Shown: piece after piece, positions 1-11,394 of the stretch
Numbering within the stretch: position 1 is the stretch's first letter
Layout of the letters: the number at the start of each line of letters is the position of its first letter
From: Oxytricha trifallax
Lineage: Eukaryota > Ciliophora > Spirotrichea > Sporadotrichida > Oxytrichidae
Assembly (NCBI GenBank): GCA_000711775.1
Contig: ARYC01000156.1
Coordinates: forward strand, 1-64,000
DNA: 64,000 bases
Reading direction: 5' to 3'
Notes under the pieces: model-generated
What the model was told of the DNA's origin: nothing
The model's input: the letters and a program-made list of their open reading frames with translations, nothing else
Database searches by the model: none
Program-made: the position numbers and the translations under genes

Positions 1-218
1 TTTACTTTGAATCCTTAATTGAATTCTAATAGAAATTACTTAAATCATCAAAAATGAATTGTGTTGGTGCTGGTAGGAATTCCGCTAGCAGAAATTGGAT
101 CGTGCTGGTACGATTTCATTATAATGAAAAGCACTCTCTGATTTTTTAACGGTAGTGTCTTCCTGAATCGAAATTGGCATATATAAAATGGTTTAAGGCA
201 CCTTAATTTTAAAGTTTA

Positions 219-1023
219 ATGAACCAATAGTAACTTACTGGTATCAATGTTTCAGAACTCGCCCAGAAATGCAAAAGTAAGAAAGAGCGATACAACTTTC
301 TTGCCCAAGACTGCCACGCTTTCTTACCAAAAGCGGAATCCACCAACATTAATTACCTTAAGTAAATCATAAGAGCAGAGAAAGACGTAACCCCTAGCTT
401 AACCCTGTAACTGTTAATATAGTACGTAAGAAGAGACGCAGTCAAAGTGTCAGCAGTGCCTCAAATCGATGGACTTACAGTTCAAGACTTTCTCGATTAT
501 GCAAGAAGGTCTTCAAGACTGCTGCAATACTTGCCTGAAGAACGAGATTGGGTCCACCTTGACAGATAATGGATCTGCGATTTGCTCTTCACCCTAGACA
601 CCGACGGTGTCTCCCAGATGATTCATGATGCAATGCTCTAACGAAGAGAAAAGCTCGAGTAAAGTAGAGATATCTTTATAGAAATGAGACCCGAGTTCGT
701 GGACGCTCTCAGCAGATGCCTTAACTTTAGCAGTAAGTTTACTCTCTCTTAATTTATTGTGTAGCTGAGCGAGGTAAGGCTGTGAATCTCGTTAAGGATT
801 CATCTAAAAGAAAGAGAACCCGTGAATAGTTAGAGGAGGTAAAGATTATGAAGATGCTTTGAAATAAGATAAGCAAGAATTCTTGCAGTAAACTAAAAAG
901 TTGAAGCAATAACATGATAATATGGAAAGTGAGTTGCTTGACTTACGCAAGATGAAAGAGCAGTTTATGCAAGATGGTAACCTGTAGAACATGCAAAATC
1001 AATCTCCAAACATGAGACAATGA
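219..1023 (+). CDS. 22-kDa-family TBE protein, divergent lineage
   Basis: Read with TAA/TAG as Gln, the ATG at 219 opens a frame starting MNQQQLTGIN. It contains YNFLAQDCHAFLP, then LLQYLPEERDWVHLDRQW, then LFTLDTDGVSQMIHDA. These align one after another with the TBE 22-kDa protein (RFRSKEDLHRYL, FLPTMEG, SLYLPTKKQLSNKLPERNYF, ILATIKGDYLKEIIQE). The family's function is unknown. The frame needs a 32-nt intron at 733-764 and one frameshift near 835. It then runs through a Gln/Lys-rich, probably coiled-coil tail (DKQEFLQQTKKLKQQ) to TGA at 1021. About 257 residues. It is convergent with the helicase downstream. Unlike TBE copies, it has no intron between YNFLAQD and CHAFLP. Confident in the family, less so in the 3' half. 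Confidence 0.7.
733..764 (+). other. Candidate 32-nt intron
   Basis: GTAAGTTT at the 5' side and TTGTGTAG at the 3' side bound 32 nt. Removing them joins ...LNFS to TERGKAVNLVKDSSK and keeps the frame open, whereas retention leads to TGA. The size fits the very short introns proposed elsewhere in this window (35-38 nt). Confidence 0.6.
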
Positions 1024-1495
1024 GTGCTGCTGCTTCTATTCCTCCACGATTCTCTATACGCTATTAATAGAAAAAACATGAATATGATGAATTTCTTTAA
1101 AAAATTAAGATAAATCTCATATTCTTAATCTTGGTTTTCTCTCTGAATTTCTATGGTTTATGTCGCTTTTAAAGTGCCTTCTCTCACTCGAGGCAGCCTT
1201 CAACCATCTTTCCATTGTCTCTTCGTTCTCTGGCAGCTCTGTATAAGTGCAAGTGAATGTTTATCTCTAGCACTGCGACGAGTAACCAACTCTCAAGTCT
1301 TATTTTATTCTTTGATTAATTCAAGCTTCTGTTAACCTTTCAATAATCTTCTCTTTGAACTTGCAGAACTGCTTTTGCTTTTGAATCTCTCTCTGCTTTG
1401 AGCCTTCGTAATTTCATGGTGCTACCGCTTTAAACTCCTGTGCACCAATTGCTATACCTGTTCGAATGGTTTATCTAGAAGCACAGGGTTTTAAC
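1024..1495. other. Convergent spacer, possible eroded helicase C-terminus
   Basis: Lies between the stop of the 22-kDa-family gene and the last clean stop of the helicase. On the minus strand it still holds short protein-like stretches (ELPENEETMERWLKAASSER) in shifted frames. These could be an eroded extension of the helicase. Nothing else is recognisable. Confidence 0.4.
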
Positions 1496-4400
1496 TCATC
1501 TTCTATTCAATAAGCTCTATGAGAGAAGGTTAATAAAAACCCAACTTACTTTATTCACCTTATTCTTCATTTATTAAGGCTCCTTTTCTTCTTCAAGATT
1601 ATCTTGCTTCACTACTGCTGCTGGGTTGCTTGCTTCACTATAAGCTTTCTCAGTGAGAGATACAATATGTTGAACGATTTCTCGTACAATATTATCTTGC
1701 TCCTATTCGTTTGAAAGCTCTGCAGAAATTTATTCTTAAGGCACCTGGTTTTATTCAATAAAGTTTTCCATTGCTTCTAATCGATTTTATAAAATTGATT
1801 ATACTTAATTGTGCTTGCGAGCAAGTATAAGCTCTATTTCTTTCTTTTCAACTATAAGGAGCTGCTCTGCACTATCTTTAGAAACTTGCTTATATAATAC
1901 TCGCTGCCACCTGCCTTTAGTGTTAAGTCTCCCAATTCTACCAATGATTTATTCTTCAGATCTTTGTGAGAAAACATCAGCAAAAATTAAATATGACCAC
2001 CATTTTAATCGATTTCATCATTAGTTTAGATATCTGTTCCTCTCCCCTGTGGCTCGTTGAGCAAGTAAACCCCGTAGTTTTTGCTTGCATTTCTCATTAA
2101 ATACCTGCCTTCAAGCACAGATTCAATTGCAGTCGCCTAGGAGTGGTTGAAACTAATGAAATCAAAATCGGATTTCTTTAAACCTATTTCAATAGCACTG
2201 TAATTTGTTGAAGCCACGATTAAAACTGGTGAAACAGCTACTTAATCCTTTATGATTTCCTTGATTCTTTGTAAGTAATCTCCTTGATTTAAACTTACCA
2301 GCAAGTCTGGTAACTAAGTTCTTATCTCCTTACAGTTTATCAAGGGTAGGGAATACTACAGGTGTGCTATGCAAAGCTAAACTAAGACAATTTTCCTCAC
2401 CTAGAGAAAGATGACTTCCTGAAAATCCAATAATACTTCTTGCTTGCTTGTAAAAATTTAGCTAATTTATAATGTTGTCAGCGGAGCCATCGAAGAGAAT
2501 CCAGTCGTATTCATCAACAAGCACGATGCTATCGTGCCACACACTCATGATTTAGCAGCCTCATTCATTTCTTGAGTTGTGGTTGAGTGAAAAATAAATG
2601 CCTGTACTTTTTGCAAAGAAATTATGGTTTGAATCAAGTTCCATTGCACTAATAACTTTTTGAAATTTTTGATAATCTCTCTGACTAAGTGCTCATTCTT
2701 GCCAACTATGATTACGGATAGCTTCGTTTTAAGAGCTATAAGAATGGCTAACGCAACACAAATCAAGGTCTTGCCATTACCAATACCAAAATGTATTAAA
2801 TGGTTTGAGTGCAAGTTTTCGCAAATATAGTTAATGCACAAAATTTGAGAACTATATAACTTAAAGCCAAGATTTTGCTGCAGCTTTTCTAAGTCATTAC
2901 TTACACTTAACCTTTCATTCCTTGGCTATGAATTGAAAGCACGAGCTAAGATGTGCGAGATATTAGCGTTCTCAAAGAGTTCAAGTAGATCAACAATTGT
3001 TTTATCAGAGAAAGCTTCCATGTTTTTGGGTAAGTGTAAAATTCTTTGAATTTCAGAGCAGTCGCCATTAAGGCAATTTTCAATAATCCTGTTGCTCACA
3101 CTCACATTCTTTTCAATTTAGCTTCTATGATTTGCTGCTGAAGCTTCTTGAACTGCTCTACTTTGCCTACCCACTGCTCGTCTCTGCTCTGCAGCCTTTA
3201 TGCAAGGCCTTTCATAAAGTAAACCATAGTGTTTGAATCAATAACCTCTTACTTCTGTAAGAAAGTAGCCATAGTAATTGATATATAATCTTTGAGAGCT
3301 TCAACTGTAGGAGAGCAAGAGAGAGCACAAATTCTTACGAAGTGCTCTGTATATTCTACAGGTATGTCTCTGATTAAGTGCAAGCCACAGTCTTGCTTGA
3401 GTAGAGTAATGAAAGGCACATTCAAGATAAAGAATGAAGTAGGTATTAGCTTTTAAACTTGAGAGTCGACTGCGAATAATTACCCAGTTTAACCCATTAA
3501 TTGTATAATATAGGGGAGAGTAGAATCCAATTTCTGCACTGGTGCAAGCTGTTTAGTGAATGCTGCAACTGAATTAAAGAATACAAAGTTCGCTAAACCT
3601 AGAGCTTGTCTCGTATTAGGTGAGCGAATTAATAATAAGATTGATTCTTGAATTAATTCATCTTCGATTTATACTCTTTCTCCCATATAATAGCCAAGAG
3701 CAGCTAAAAAGATACGTGGCTTTGAGTCTTCATCTAAATTATTATTGCTCTAAATTAAATCCACGAGCAATGAGAACAAGTTCTCGCTTAGTTTCTGGTC
3801 ACTAACGTTCTCAAAATTGCTTAGGAAGGAGAAAAGTGACTGGGTGTTTCGAGTAACTATTTCTTGCAAAATGCAAGACCTTTAATAATATTAAGAATTC
3901 TTGAAACTTTCGAAGTGCTTTATGAGAATCTCATGGCCAATGATCGAGCCATAGTTAATAAAGAGTTGAGGTAAGGGTTCTTTATTTTGATTTTAATCAC
4001 TTGCAAAGCTGAGATTCGTAGCTTATTCACTCTCCTTAATCTCTTCGATAGCAGCAGTAACATCTAGAGGCTATGATACCACGGATTTACTCTTATGGCT
4101 GTGCTTGATCTTCTTTGGCTTTTTGTTATTTATATACTTTCTCACATACTACTTAAAATCAAAAGTTTTATTATAAGCTGCAAAATCCGCCTGCTACAGC
4201 AGCATTTTCAAGTTATAGCTATTTTATTGCAGAATATCTTTAGCGCGGTTGATTTTAGCGCTGTCTTGCGCATTTTTATACTCACACTTAATGCCCTTGG
4301 CTTTAAAATTTTCTTCAAAATTTCCATTGGCTTGATGATTTTCAAAAATCCAATCTGAGTTTGACTAATCAGGTGCCTCCTGCGGCACTTGCAAATCATT

Positions 4401-4513
4401 AATACCTTCTAAATAGAAGATAATATCGAAGATTTAAGCTTACCAGCACTCGCATTCAAAAGTTATTGAAGGCTGATTTCAGAGGTTTTCTAAAATCCAG
4501 TGGCTGGATTCAT
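1496..4513 (-). pseudogene. SecA-like SF2 helicase/ATPase, frameshifted
   Basis: About 970 residues on the minus strand from the ATG at 4513, with a 35-nt intron near the start. Residues after the intron form a long alpha-helical region without a family match. Helicase motifs follow in order: Walker A as GIGNGKT, motif II as LVDEYDWILFD, motif III-like FSGSH, motif V as QGRGTDI, then GGHIQF and motif VI as IIGRIGRLNTKG. The DExD plus 'ILFD', GRGTDI, GGH and GRxGR pattern resembles the SecA DEAD-like family; known SecA motor proteins are bacterial, so the relation is by domain only. Frameshifts are needed near 3120, near 2545 and near 1960. The stop is TGA at 1496-1498. Homologous to the intact helicase at 37821-40469. 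Function inferred as a nucleic-acid or protein translocase of a mobile element. Confidence 0.7.
4409..4443 (-). other. Candidate 35-nt intron in helicase gene
   Basis: On the minus strand GTAAGCTTAA opens and TTCTATTTAG closes a 35-nt stretch. Its removal joins MNPATGFQKTSEISLQQLL...NASAE to GINDLQVPQEAPDQ in one frame. Without removal no ATG reaches the helicase frame, which supports both the intron and the start at 4513. Confidence 0.6.
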
Positions 4514-5346
4514 CTGATTTATGCTTAATTTTAATGATTAATTCGACTGTATTTTACTATTAAACCACTGGATTATTAAAATTTCGACTGGATTATTGAT
4601 CCTTAACTATATGAAAAAAACACTCTTTTGCTTATATCCTCCGGATTTATGGCTGACTCACTGCCAAACCAAGACAAATAATGATTATTCACTATAACTC
4701 ATTAAACGAGTAGCTTAGAGTTGCCTGGAGGTGGGTGGTTGAAGAGCTGTGATATATTTTAGGAATTTTCAAGATGGGCAAAACCCAAAATTGGCTTTTT
4801 GAAAAATGTCGAAATCCGCGGCAACTTTCGAAATTCAAACCTTTCCCCGTCCATAACTGAATAATGGCCAGTAGAAATGTGAAGACGAGAATATCTAGAA
4901 GTTAATGGCACCCGAAATCGAAAATTTGGGTCTTCAGTTTTGACCCTAAAAAATGCTTTTTGGCTTAAGCCAAAGCACTGGATTATAGGGGTCAGACCGG
5001 TATAATAGTATACCAATGTTGAAAAATCTCGAGAACGGCCCCGACAACCTACTGGATTTCAAACTGCTCTGAACTTAAAATTAAAAATCACACCAATCTA
5101 ATCATATTAATCTAATCATATTCATACTTTGTAAGAGCCGTGATAGTGCCAGCCCTTCTTTTTGCATTCTCGAGATCGGCTCCCTCAAATTAAGTTAAAT
5201 TCTGTCCTTTTAAATTTCCTTATTTATCGATATACTTAAAACTTTTTATCAACTTACAAATTCTATGTGTACATACGTATTGGGGTTTATATATATATAT
5301 ATATATCAAAAGGTCAAAGAGAGTGGAGGCTTCAGGACTTGGCAAT
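4514..5346. other. Spacer, no supported gene
   Basis: Upstream of the helicase start are several near-copies of (C)ACTGGATTATT or CGACTGGATT (4498-4600). A ciliate-code frame on the minus strand (4759-5016) has no recognisable motif. An (AT)n run lies at 5287-5307. No gene could be supported. Confidence 0.4.
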
Positions 5347-5448
5347 TAAAACTCCAAAACCCCTTAATGAGGTTTATATGTACTTTGATTTGTATGGTAT
5401 AGTTGGCGTCTTATTGGGGTTAGTAGAGAAATTAGGTCAAATTGCAAA

Positions 5449-6502
5449 ATGAGAAAAAGAAATTAGAGAAATTTAGGGTCTATTTATAATGAAATATATT
5501 TAGATTTATTGCTTAAGCTTAGGTATGGTACGAGTATTAATATAGAATAAGTCAAACCAGTGCTTAATTATGCAGCTATAGCAAAGCTCCTATGCAAGAG
5601 TGCCTCAACTATTAGGTATCATTGCATGTTAGCTGTTTAACATTATAACTCAGGCACTTGAAAACATCCTGCAAGAAAATAAAAGTTCTATAAGCACCAT
5701 ATTGACTACCTCTGTGACTCAAAGAATTTGAAGTATTGGACACACTTCCTACTTGACTAGCGAGTTGTGATGATTCATCATAGTTTCCTGACTTGCGTAT
5801 CTCTCCTTAAACTATAGTCAATATTTAAAGACGAAATGGCATTACTTTCAAGACTGTCGACAGAATGAAGATAATAATTGATTTACTCGCCCATTTTATA
5901 GTAATAATTTAAACTTTATATATGATTAAATGCAGGTAGCTCTTGACAATAAAATCAAGCTCATACATGCATATGAATCTGTGTTTACCTTCAACACCTT
6001 TAAGGTACAAGAAGTATGATAACATAGAAGTATATGATTAAAAAATAAAGGTTGCCACTCACGCAATTTTGTCTGGTATAAGTGAAGATTCAGGTCTAGA
6101 ACCTTATGTCATTCATCCTCGCTCTATTAAGCGAGAGCAGTATATTGAGTTTTTGCATAAGTTAAGAGATAAATACAAAGATCAAGATATAATCATTTTT
6201 GTTGATAACTCATCAGTTCATAAGACTAAGGAGTCTAAGAAAGCTTATGAGGAGTTAAACATAACTCCTGTATACAACGTTCCTTATAACCCATAATTTA
6301 ATGGAATTGAATTTTACTGGATTTAAATCAAGACTTACTACAAGAAGCTACTGCTGTATCATTTAATGCATGATTTACCAATCGATATAGTAGACTTAAT
6401 ACAAAGTAGTTGCAAGAGAGTGAATAAAGATAAGACTCTACGATATCTGCAAGGAAGGGGAGAATGAATGTTTATTAATAAGTTTTAGACTTAAATGAAT
6501 GA
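5449..6502 (+). pseudogene. TBE 42-kDa DD34E transposase
   Basis: Tc1/mariner-IS630 type DDE transposase that would cut and rejoin TBE ends. From the ATG at 5449 (MRKRNQRNLGSIYNE) the ciliate-code frame reaches an in-frame TGA at about 5653. It resumes with HIDYLCDSKNLKYWTHF, shifts frame at about 5789, and ends at TGA 6500-6502. The first catalytic Asp lies in the decayed HAYESVF (a Tyr where intact copies have Asp). The second is in FVDNSSVHKTK, and the Glu in NGIEFYW, with 34 residues between the last two. The missing first Asp plus stop and shift make this copy inactive. It ends 77 bp before the stop of the convergent 22-kDa gene. Confidence 0.85.
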
Positions 6503-6579
6503 AATAGTTCACATATTAAATGGGGCCTTAAAAGGATTAGGCTTCTCTTTCTTTATTCTTCTTAAAGCTTCTTAGGCCC

Positions 6580-7299
6580 TCAGTTTCTTCTCTTACTGCT
6601 ATCTCCTGCATCTATGTTCATATCTTCTGGCTTTTAAATATCATTATAAACTCTCTTGCTAACTTAATGAACTGTCTGATGTATTCTATCTGTATGAAAC
6701 TTCGCATGCTCTTTCATAAGATATATACAAGTGCCAGATTTTCCTACAAAGTTATTTGTCAAAGCTTGCTTTAAAGATAAGGATGCTTTTTAAGTTCCCT
6801 ATAGCCAAGCTGAACTTATTAGAATGCCTTGCTTCTTCTAGTCTTCAGGAGAGATAGAATATCGTTTATCATGTGCTTCTTCAATTATTTCTCTTAGATA
6901 CTCCTCTTTTATTGTACCAAGAACACCAAAGAAGAAGTTCCTCTCTGGTAGTTTATTAGAGCGTTGTTTCTTGGTAGGAATGTAAACTACCACTTCCTCA
7001 TCTTACTTGATATCCTCAAAAAGATTTGTGATTGAAATCTCAGGGTAGTTGGGAATTTCTATTAGTTCAATCTCTTTATTTTTAAAAGCTTTCTTCTCCT
7101 CACAGAGTATTGATTTAAAGAATGGAATTTTGGTATCTTCCATCGTTGGAAGGAATAAACCAGTTGTATAATATGTTAATAGTCATCAAGTTATCTTACC
7201 ATGTAAAGTGAGGTATCGATAGAGATCTTTCTTACTTCTGAATCTTGAGATCATTTCTTGAGCCTCGACTCTTTTCATTTGATCATTGAGTGATTCCAT
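6580..7299 (-). CDS. TBE 22-kDa protein
   Basis: Starts at ATG 7299 (MESLNDQMKRVEAQ) and reads RFRSKKDLYRYLTLH, then a 36-nt intron (GTAAGATAAC...) with two internal TGA codons, then GLFLPTMEDTK. It continues through VVYIPTKKQRSNKLPERNFF and IIEEAHDKRYS to TGA at 6580. About 227 residues after splicing. The intron's 3' end reads CAA where TBE copy b has CAG, so splicing in this copy may be lost. Role unknown; the family is found in every TBE here and in two diverged elements. Convergent with the transposase, divergent from the kinase gene. Confidence 0.75.
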
Positions 7300-7439
7300 C
7301 TTTGTTCCTCTTCCTATAAATGAATTTCAAATTATAATATATAGACTTCTGGATCCTATTGTTTAAAATCTTACTATTAAATATGGGCATCTTATAGGAG
7401 GTCAACCCTGCAAAGATACGTGGAGAAAGTTTGCAGAAG

Positions 7440-7700
7440 CTGTAACAAACTGCAGAGATTGAGCTCCATTTTTATCAATTTAGTTCCATTAAATTAGTAC
7501 TAAATTTGTTTTATTTTAATTAGTACTGGTACTAAATTCGTTTAATTTTAATTGGTACCAATTAAATAGTCAAAACTTAATAAGTACCTAGTTTTAAACT
7601 AATGAGGTTTTAATGGAAAAGTTCCAAAATGGTTCAAAACCTAATTGGTACCAGTACTAACCTAATTTTTTTCGAAATTGGTACCAAAATTAAAAATATT
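7440..7700. promoter_or_regulatory. Divergent spacer with GGTACC/TAGTACT palindromes
   Basis: Between the 22-kDa start and the zinc-finger/kinase start sit repeated palindromic words such as TAGTACTGGTACTAA, AATTGGTACCAATT and ATTGGTACCAGTACTAA. The same words occupy the same place in TBE copy b. Probably a bidirectional control region; inference only. Confidence 0.5.
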
Positions 7701-7862
7701 AAGCATAAATTAGAAAATTTATAGTTATAAACTAAGTATAAATATGATGTCTAACACTTCAAAATCAACCATTATTACTGCAGTGCAAACTCCAATACAG
7801 AGTTACTATAACTAGAGAGGTTATTAGAGCTTAATAATAGAAATTTAAATTTGAATTTAAAC

Positions 7863-9515
7863 ATGGCGGCTAACTTAAATCGCAAAGCAGTTTCTCTTGG
7901 AGCAGGATAATCATAGCCTCAACTTTGAGTCCTCCAAGAAACCACAAGTAATCTATTTTAAAATTGAGGTTGAGCTAATAGAACTAGAGTTAAAAGTAGA
8001 GGTCTTTAAAATTGAAGTTTAAAGCAAGAAATAGAGTACATAGATGGGAGTTTAAACATAAGTTGAATTGGTTGAGGAAGATTAGGAACATAAACCTATA
8101 GAAAAAAATTAAAGCATATTAATGTGAAGACTGCTAAAATTTCTTCTCAACTGAGTCTAGCTTGAAGAGGCACATTAAAGAGTTACACTCTGGGAGAGCT
8201 AAAATATATTTTAAGCATGAATAAGTAGATGGTCGGTATTAGTGCACGACATGAATAAAATCATATACTCACTCAGCTAAAGTTAAAAGGCATATGCAAA
8301 AGCATCACCTCAGCGAATTTTTGATTGAAGATTAATAGTCTAAAAAACTAGTACCAGCTAAAAGTAAATCTAACTCTCTTGAATAATAGAGAGAGCAGCA
8401 GGAGAAACAGAAGAGGTAGAAGCGATTTAAATCGATGAGCCTACCAGTAGGCAATACAATTTCAGCATACTTCTAAGCGAAAGCTATGAATATACCAGCA
8501 TTAAATGCAGTTGATCTCAGCACTTGTATTGAAAGCTACTTGAATATAAATGTGCCTGCAAAAGCAAAGCTTATAGTAGTTGATGAGTATGCATACAAGG
8601 TGTATCCTTTCAGTTATCTTCTTAAGAACCAACAGTATTAGAACGAGTTTGCTAATGAATACATGGTTCTTAGAGAGGCTTAAAAAAAAGAATGCAAGAA
8701 TTTGCTTAAGCTAGACGGGGTTATATTAGGTTATGGTTTCATTGCATTAAGGCTAAAGAAATTTGAAATGACTCTAAGAGTATCTCTACCATAAAAGATA
8801 TCATGATGATTTTAACGATATAATTTCAGATATAATTAAGGGTTGCATGACCTTGAGTATGTTCATAGAGATTTGAAGCCTGAAAAAGTAATGCTCAATC
8901 TCTGCTCATTAGAAGTAGTTGTAATCGATTTCAATAGAGCTTTAAGATAAGAAATCGTTACTTTAGCATAGGTACTTGGGACTCCCGGATACTTTCCAAT
9001 AAGAGAGAAGTGGACAAATGGTTATGTCTAATGGGATGTTTGGGCAGTAGCTGCAATAATATTGGAAAGTGATATGGAAAGTATGTCTTACTTTCGTACT
9101 AAACATGAAAAGCAATCAATAAGTTTGGCTTAGAAACACATAAAGAAAGAAGCTGTCTGCAAAGAAATTAAAAGCTTAGTAGAGATGATAATCATGAGAG
9201 CTCCAAACTATCCTCGATAAACATTAGATGATATCCTTGACCCACTAGAGAGAGCAAAGATCAAGAGAAATAATTATTGAATGCGACATGACAATAAACG
9301 AATACTATAGCTGTAAAGGAAAAGGAGAGAAAGATTCAAAGCAAAGAATACAGGAGCATCTAAATAAGATCAAAGGAAAAATAAAAGATATGGCTGAGCA
9401 GATAATCTTAAGACCAAACCACAGAGCAGAACAAACAATAGACTAAATGATCAACTGGATAGGAGATATCAAATTTAGAAAGTTAGCACATGATGCCAAG
9501 GTACTGTTTGAATGA
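7863..9515 (+). pseudogene. TBE 57-kDa zinc-finger/kinase-like protein
   Basis: Starts MAANLNRKAVSLGAG at 7863. In shifted frames it gives a C2H2 finger (YQCEDCQNFFSTESSLKRH) and a second, damaged finger (SYTHSAKVKRHMQKHH). A protein-kinase-like domain follows: HRDLKPE as catalytic loop, VIDFNRA in the place of DFG, and GTPGYFPIREKW in the place of APE. It ends KLAHDAKVLFE at TGA 9513-9515. Several frameshifts and a TGA near 7928. The DFN instead of DFG raises doubt about catalysis, but it is constant in all copies here. Confidence 0.8.
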
Positions 9516-9661
9516 AAATTAAAAATAAAACTCCTCTAATACATTTTAACCCTAATCTCTTACATAAAACCTATTAAAATCTAATAAAGTATGCCTTAAT
9601 AGTCTACTTTTATCAATCAAAAACTCAATTAAACTACTGAAGGGGTTTTAAGGGCTTTAAT

Positions 9662-11090
9662 GACTTAGAGGTTTTTAGCGCTTTAATTCATGTTATTTTA
9701 CCTCTTCATATTCATTTGTAGCTTCGTTAAAAATGTTATGGATTTATTAGTTGTGAAAAATAATCTTGTTCTTTTCTGTAATAATTATGCCGTCAAAAAT
9801 TTATAAAAATTTATCATAAAATCATGATGAGCTTTTATTAAACTGTGGAAGATGAGAAGTAACTATAAAATTTGAAAAACATATTTTTTACTATCTTTCT
9901 TTTTGTTTCTATAGAAAACGTTTTCTCTCTCTTTTCATGGATTCCCTTGAGATCAAATAAATGAAAATAAAAGAGAGCCAAAAGTAAGATACAAATCTGA
10001 AATAATTAAAATATATTTATAAAAATATGCGTGATAACTTCCAATCCAAAACCAGTTTTTATATTAAATTTTTATTTTATTTATTTTTACCAACTCTTGA
10101 TCCCAATATAAAGAGAACAAATTATTTATTAAAAAATTTGAAAGTAACTTTTTTTTTCCAAATATTTACTATGACATTAAAAAACAAACAAAGGAAGTAA
10201 GTTATCAACAATTGCTTTTTGCAATAATTAGTGTATGATAGAGTGGCAATGAAGGCCATGCAAACTGTGAATGCATCTACTTCAGGTCTTTCTGGTTAAT
10301 TTTGTGACGACATTTCAAAAATAAAAACTACAAGAATCATCGTTTGGATATCTGCAAAAATCAAAGCTAATTTTATCCTTTTTTTAGTTTACTAAAGTAA
10401 AACTATTTGAAGTAAGACTGCCACAATAGTCCCTATTTTTAAGATAAATTGCAAAATAAATCAAAATTTAGTTTTTAGATAAAATTTGGGAAATAGTTCA
10501 ATTTCCTCAACTAATAATTTAATATGCCTATATAAGTTATTTTTCAAGTAATATTTTATTCTAAAATGAATAGATACAAAATGGTAATCTATCACGATTA
10601 TCAGATTTAATTTATTTCTTGATAGTTTTGAAATCTTTCTCATAATATTATAGTTACTAAAAATATTTCTCACGATTCTAATAATTTATTTTGGATTTTT
10701 AATTCATTAAGTTTATACAAAATGTTAATTTTCCTAGTCTAAAATATTCTCCCTAAATTTAATAATATCCATACATAGATATAACCCATTGTAAAGCTAT
10801 ATAATTATATAAAAGTACATTATAATATTTTCAAGCCGTCTCTTACTATATTATATATAAATAGTGCATGGAAATTAACCAATGCGAGAATGTATTCTAT
10901 TAAATAGAGCCAAGCATAATAGTTCACCCGTTTATTTAATCAATTAATATTCTAAAAGAAATTAATTAAAAAATGATATTTAAATATAATAATTTTAAAA
11001 TGTTTGTGGAGAATATTTTGGAATTCTTTTTCTATGATTTCATCTTTAAATTTTAAACTCAAAGTTTCTTGTTAATTAAATAAATATAGA
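9662..11090. other. AT-rich spacer, no supported gene
   Basis: Very AT-rich DNA between TBE copy a and the LINE remnant. Frames are short and of low complexity. No RNA gene or repeat family was recognised. Confidence 0.5.
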
Positions 11091-11164
11091 TTTCTCAGAA
11101 AGTTAAAAAATGCACTCCTATTATTATCATATATTGAGGAATGAATCAAAAAAAAAGCCAAGCA

Positions 11165-11254
11165 TCCACCATGGATTAATGATGAAAACTTAATGTTATT
11201 ATCAAAAACAGATAGCCTCACTTCAAAGATAGAAAAGACAAGACCGATAGCAAT
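11165..11254 (+). pseudogene. LINE reverse transcriptase fragment, 5' of TBE copy b
   Basis: Reads PPWINDENLMLLSKTDSL...KIEKTRPIAI, like the 'W...A.I.LLPK....RPI' block of non-LTR reverse transcriptases. It stops at the TBE junction. The matching continuation (SPMRKLFESIWMRLYSNYL) starts just after the other TBE end at 15313, so TBE copy b lies inside this LINE. Confidence 0.55.
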
Positions 11255-11394
11255 CAAAACCCCAAAACCCCTTAGTGAGGTTTATAAGTGCTTTGATTTG
11301 TAGGGTATTGTTGAGGTTAATAGAGAAAATGGAGGTTTTATTTTTATTTAATGAATATTTAATGATAATTAGAGCATTTAACTAAAACTAATTT

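Larger units (their letters stand above)
1..4513. mobile_element. TBE-related element, left part outside window
   Basis: A block of relatively GC-rich coding DNA holding a 22-kDa-family gene (+) and, facing it, a large SF2 helicase gene (-). Both families recur in the 34-40 kb cluster, and the 22-kDa family is also a standard TBE gene, so I infer a diverged mobile element related to TBEs. No transposase and no terminal inverted repeat is visible; the left end lies outside the window. The right limit is set at the helicase start codon because sequence beyond it shows no clear coding. The helicase is decayed by several frameshifts, so the copy is probably dead. Confidence 0.6.
5347..9658 (+). 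mobile_element. TBE transposon copy a (complete, decayed)
   Basis: The left end is a slightly mutated telomeric terminus (TAAAACTCCAAAACCCC, 5347-5363). The right end is an eroded GGGGTTTTAAGGGCTTT (9642-9658). Both are flanked by AAT (5344-5346 and 9659-9661), matching the ANT target duplication known for TBEs. 4,312 bp. Gene order is transposase (+), 22-kDa (-), zinc-finger/kinase (+). Sequence resembles TBE copy b more than c or d: both have GGTACC/TAGTACT palindromes in the divergent spacer and share two transposase lesions. Confidence 0.93.

Noticed and set aside
4759..5016. 85-codon frame on the minus strand left of TBE copy a
   Set aside because: No motif, no homologue in the window and no supporting context; kept only as an unassigned frame in the spacer.
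5347..5363. Telomeric C4A4 runs as true chromosome ends
   Set aside because: They occur in inverted pairs about 4 kb apart with ANT duplications and flank transposon genes, so they are TBE termini, not telomeres.
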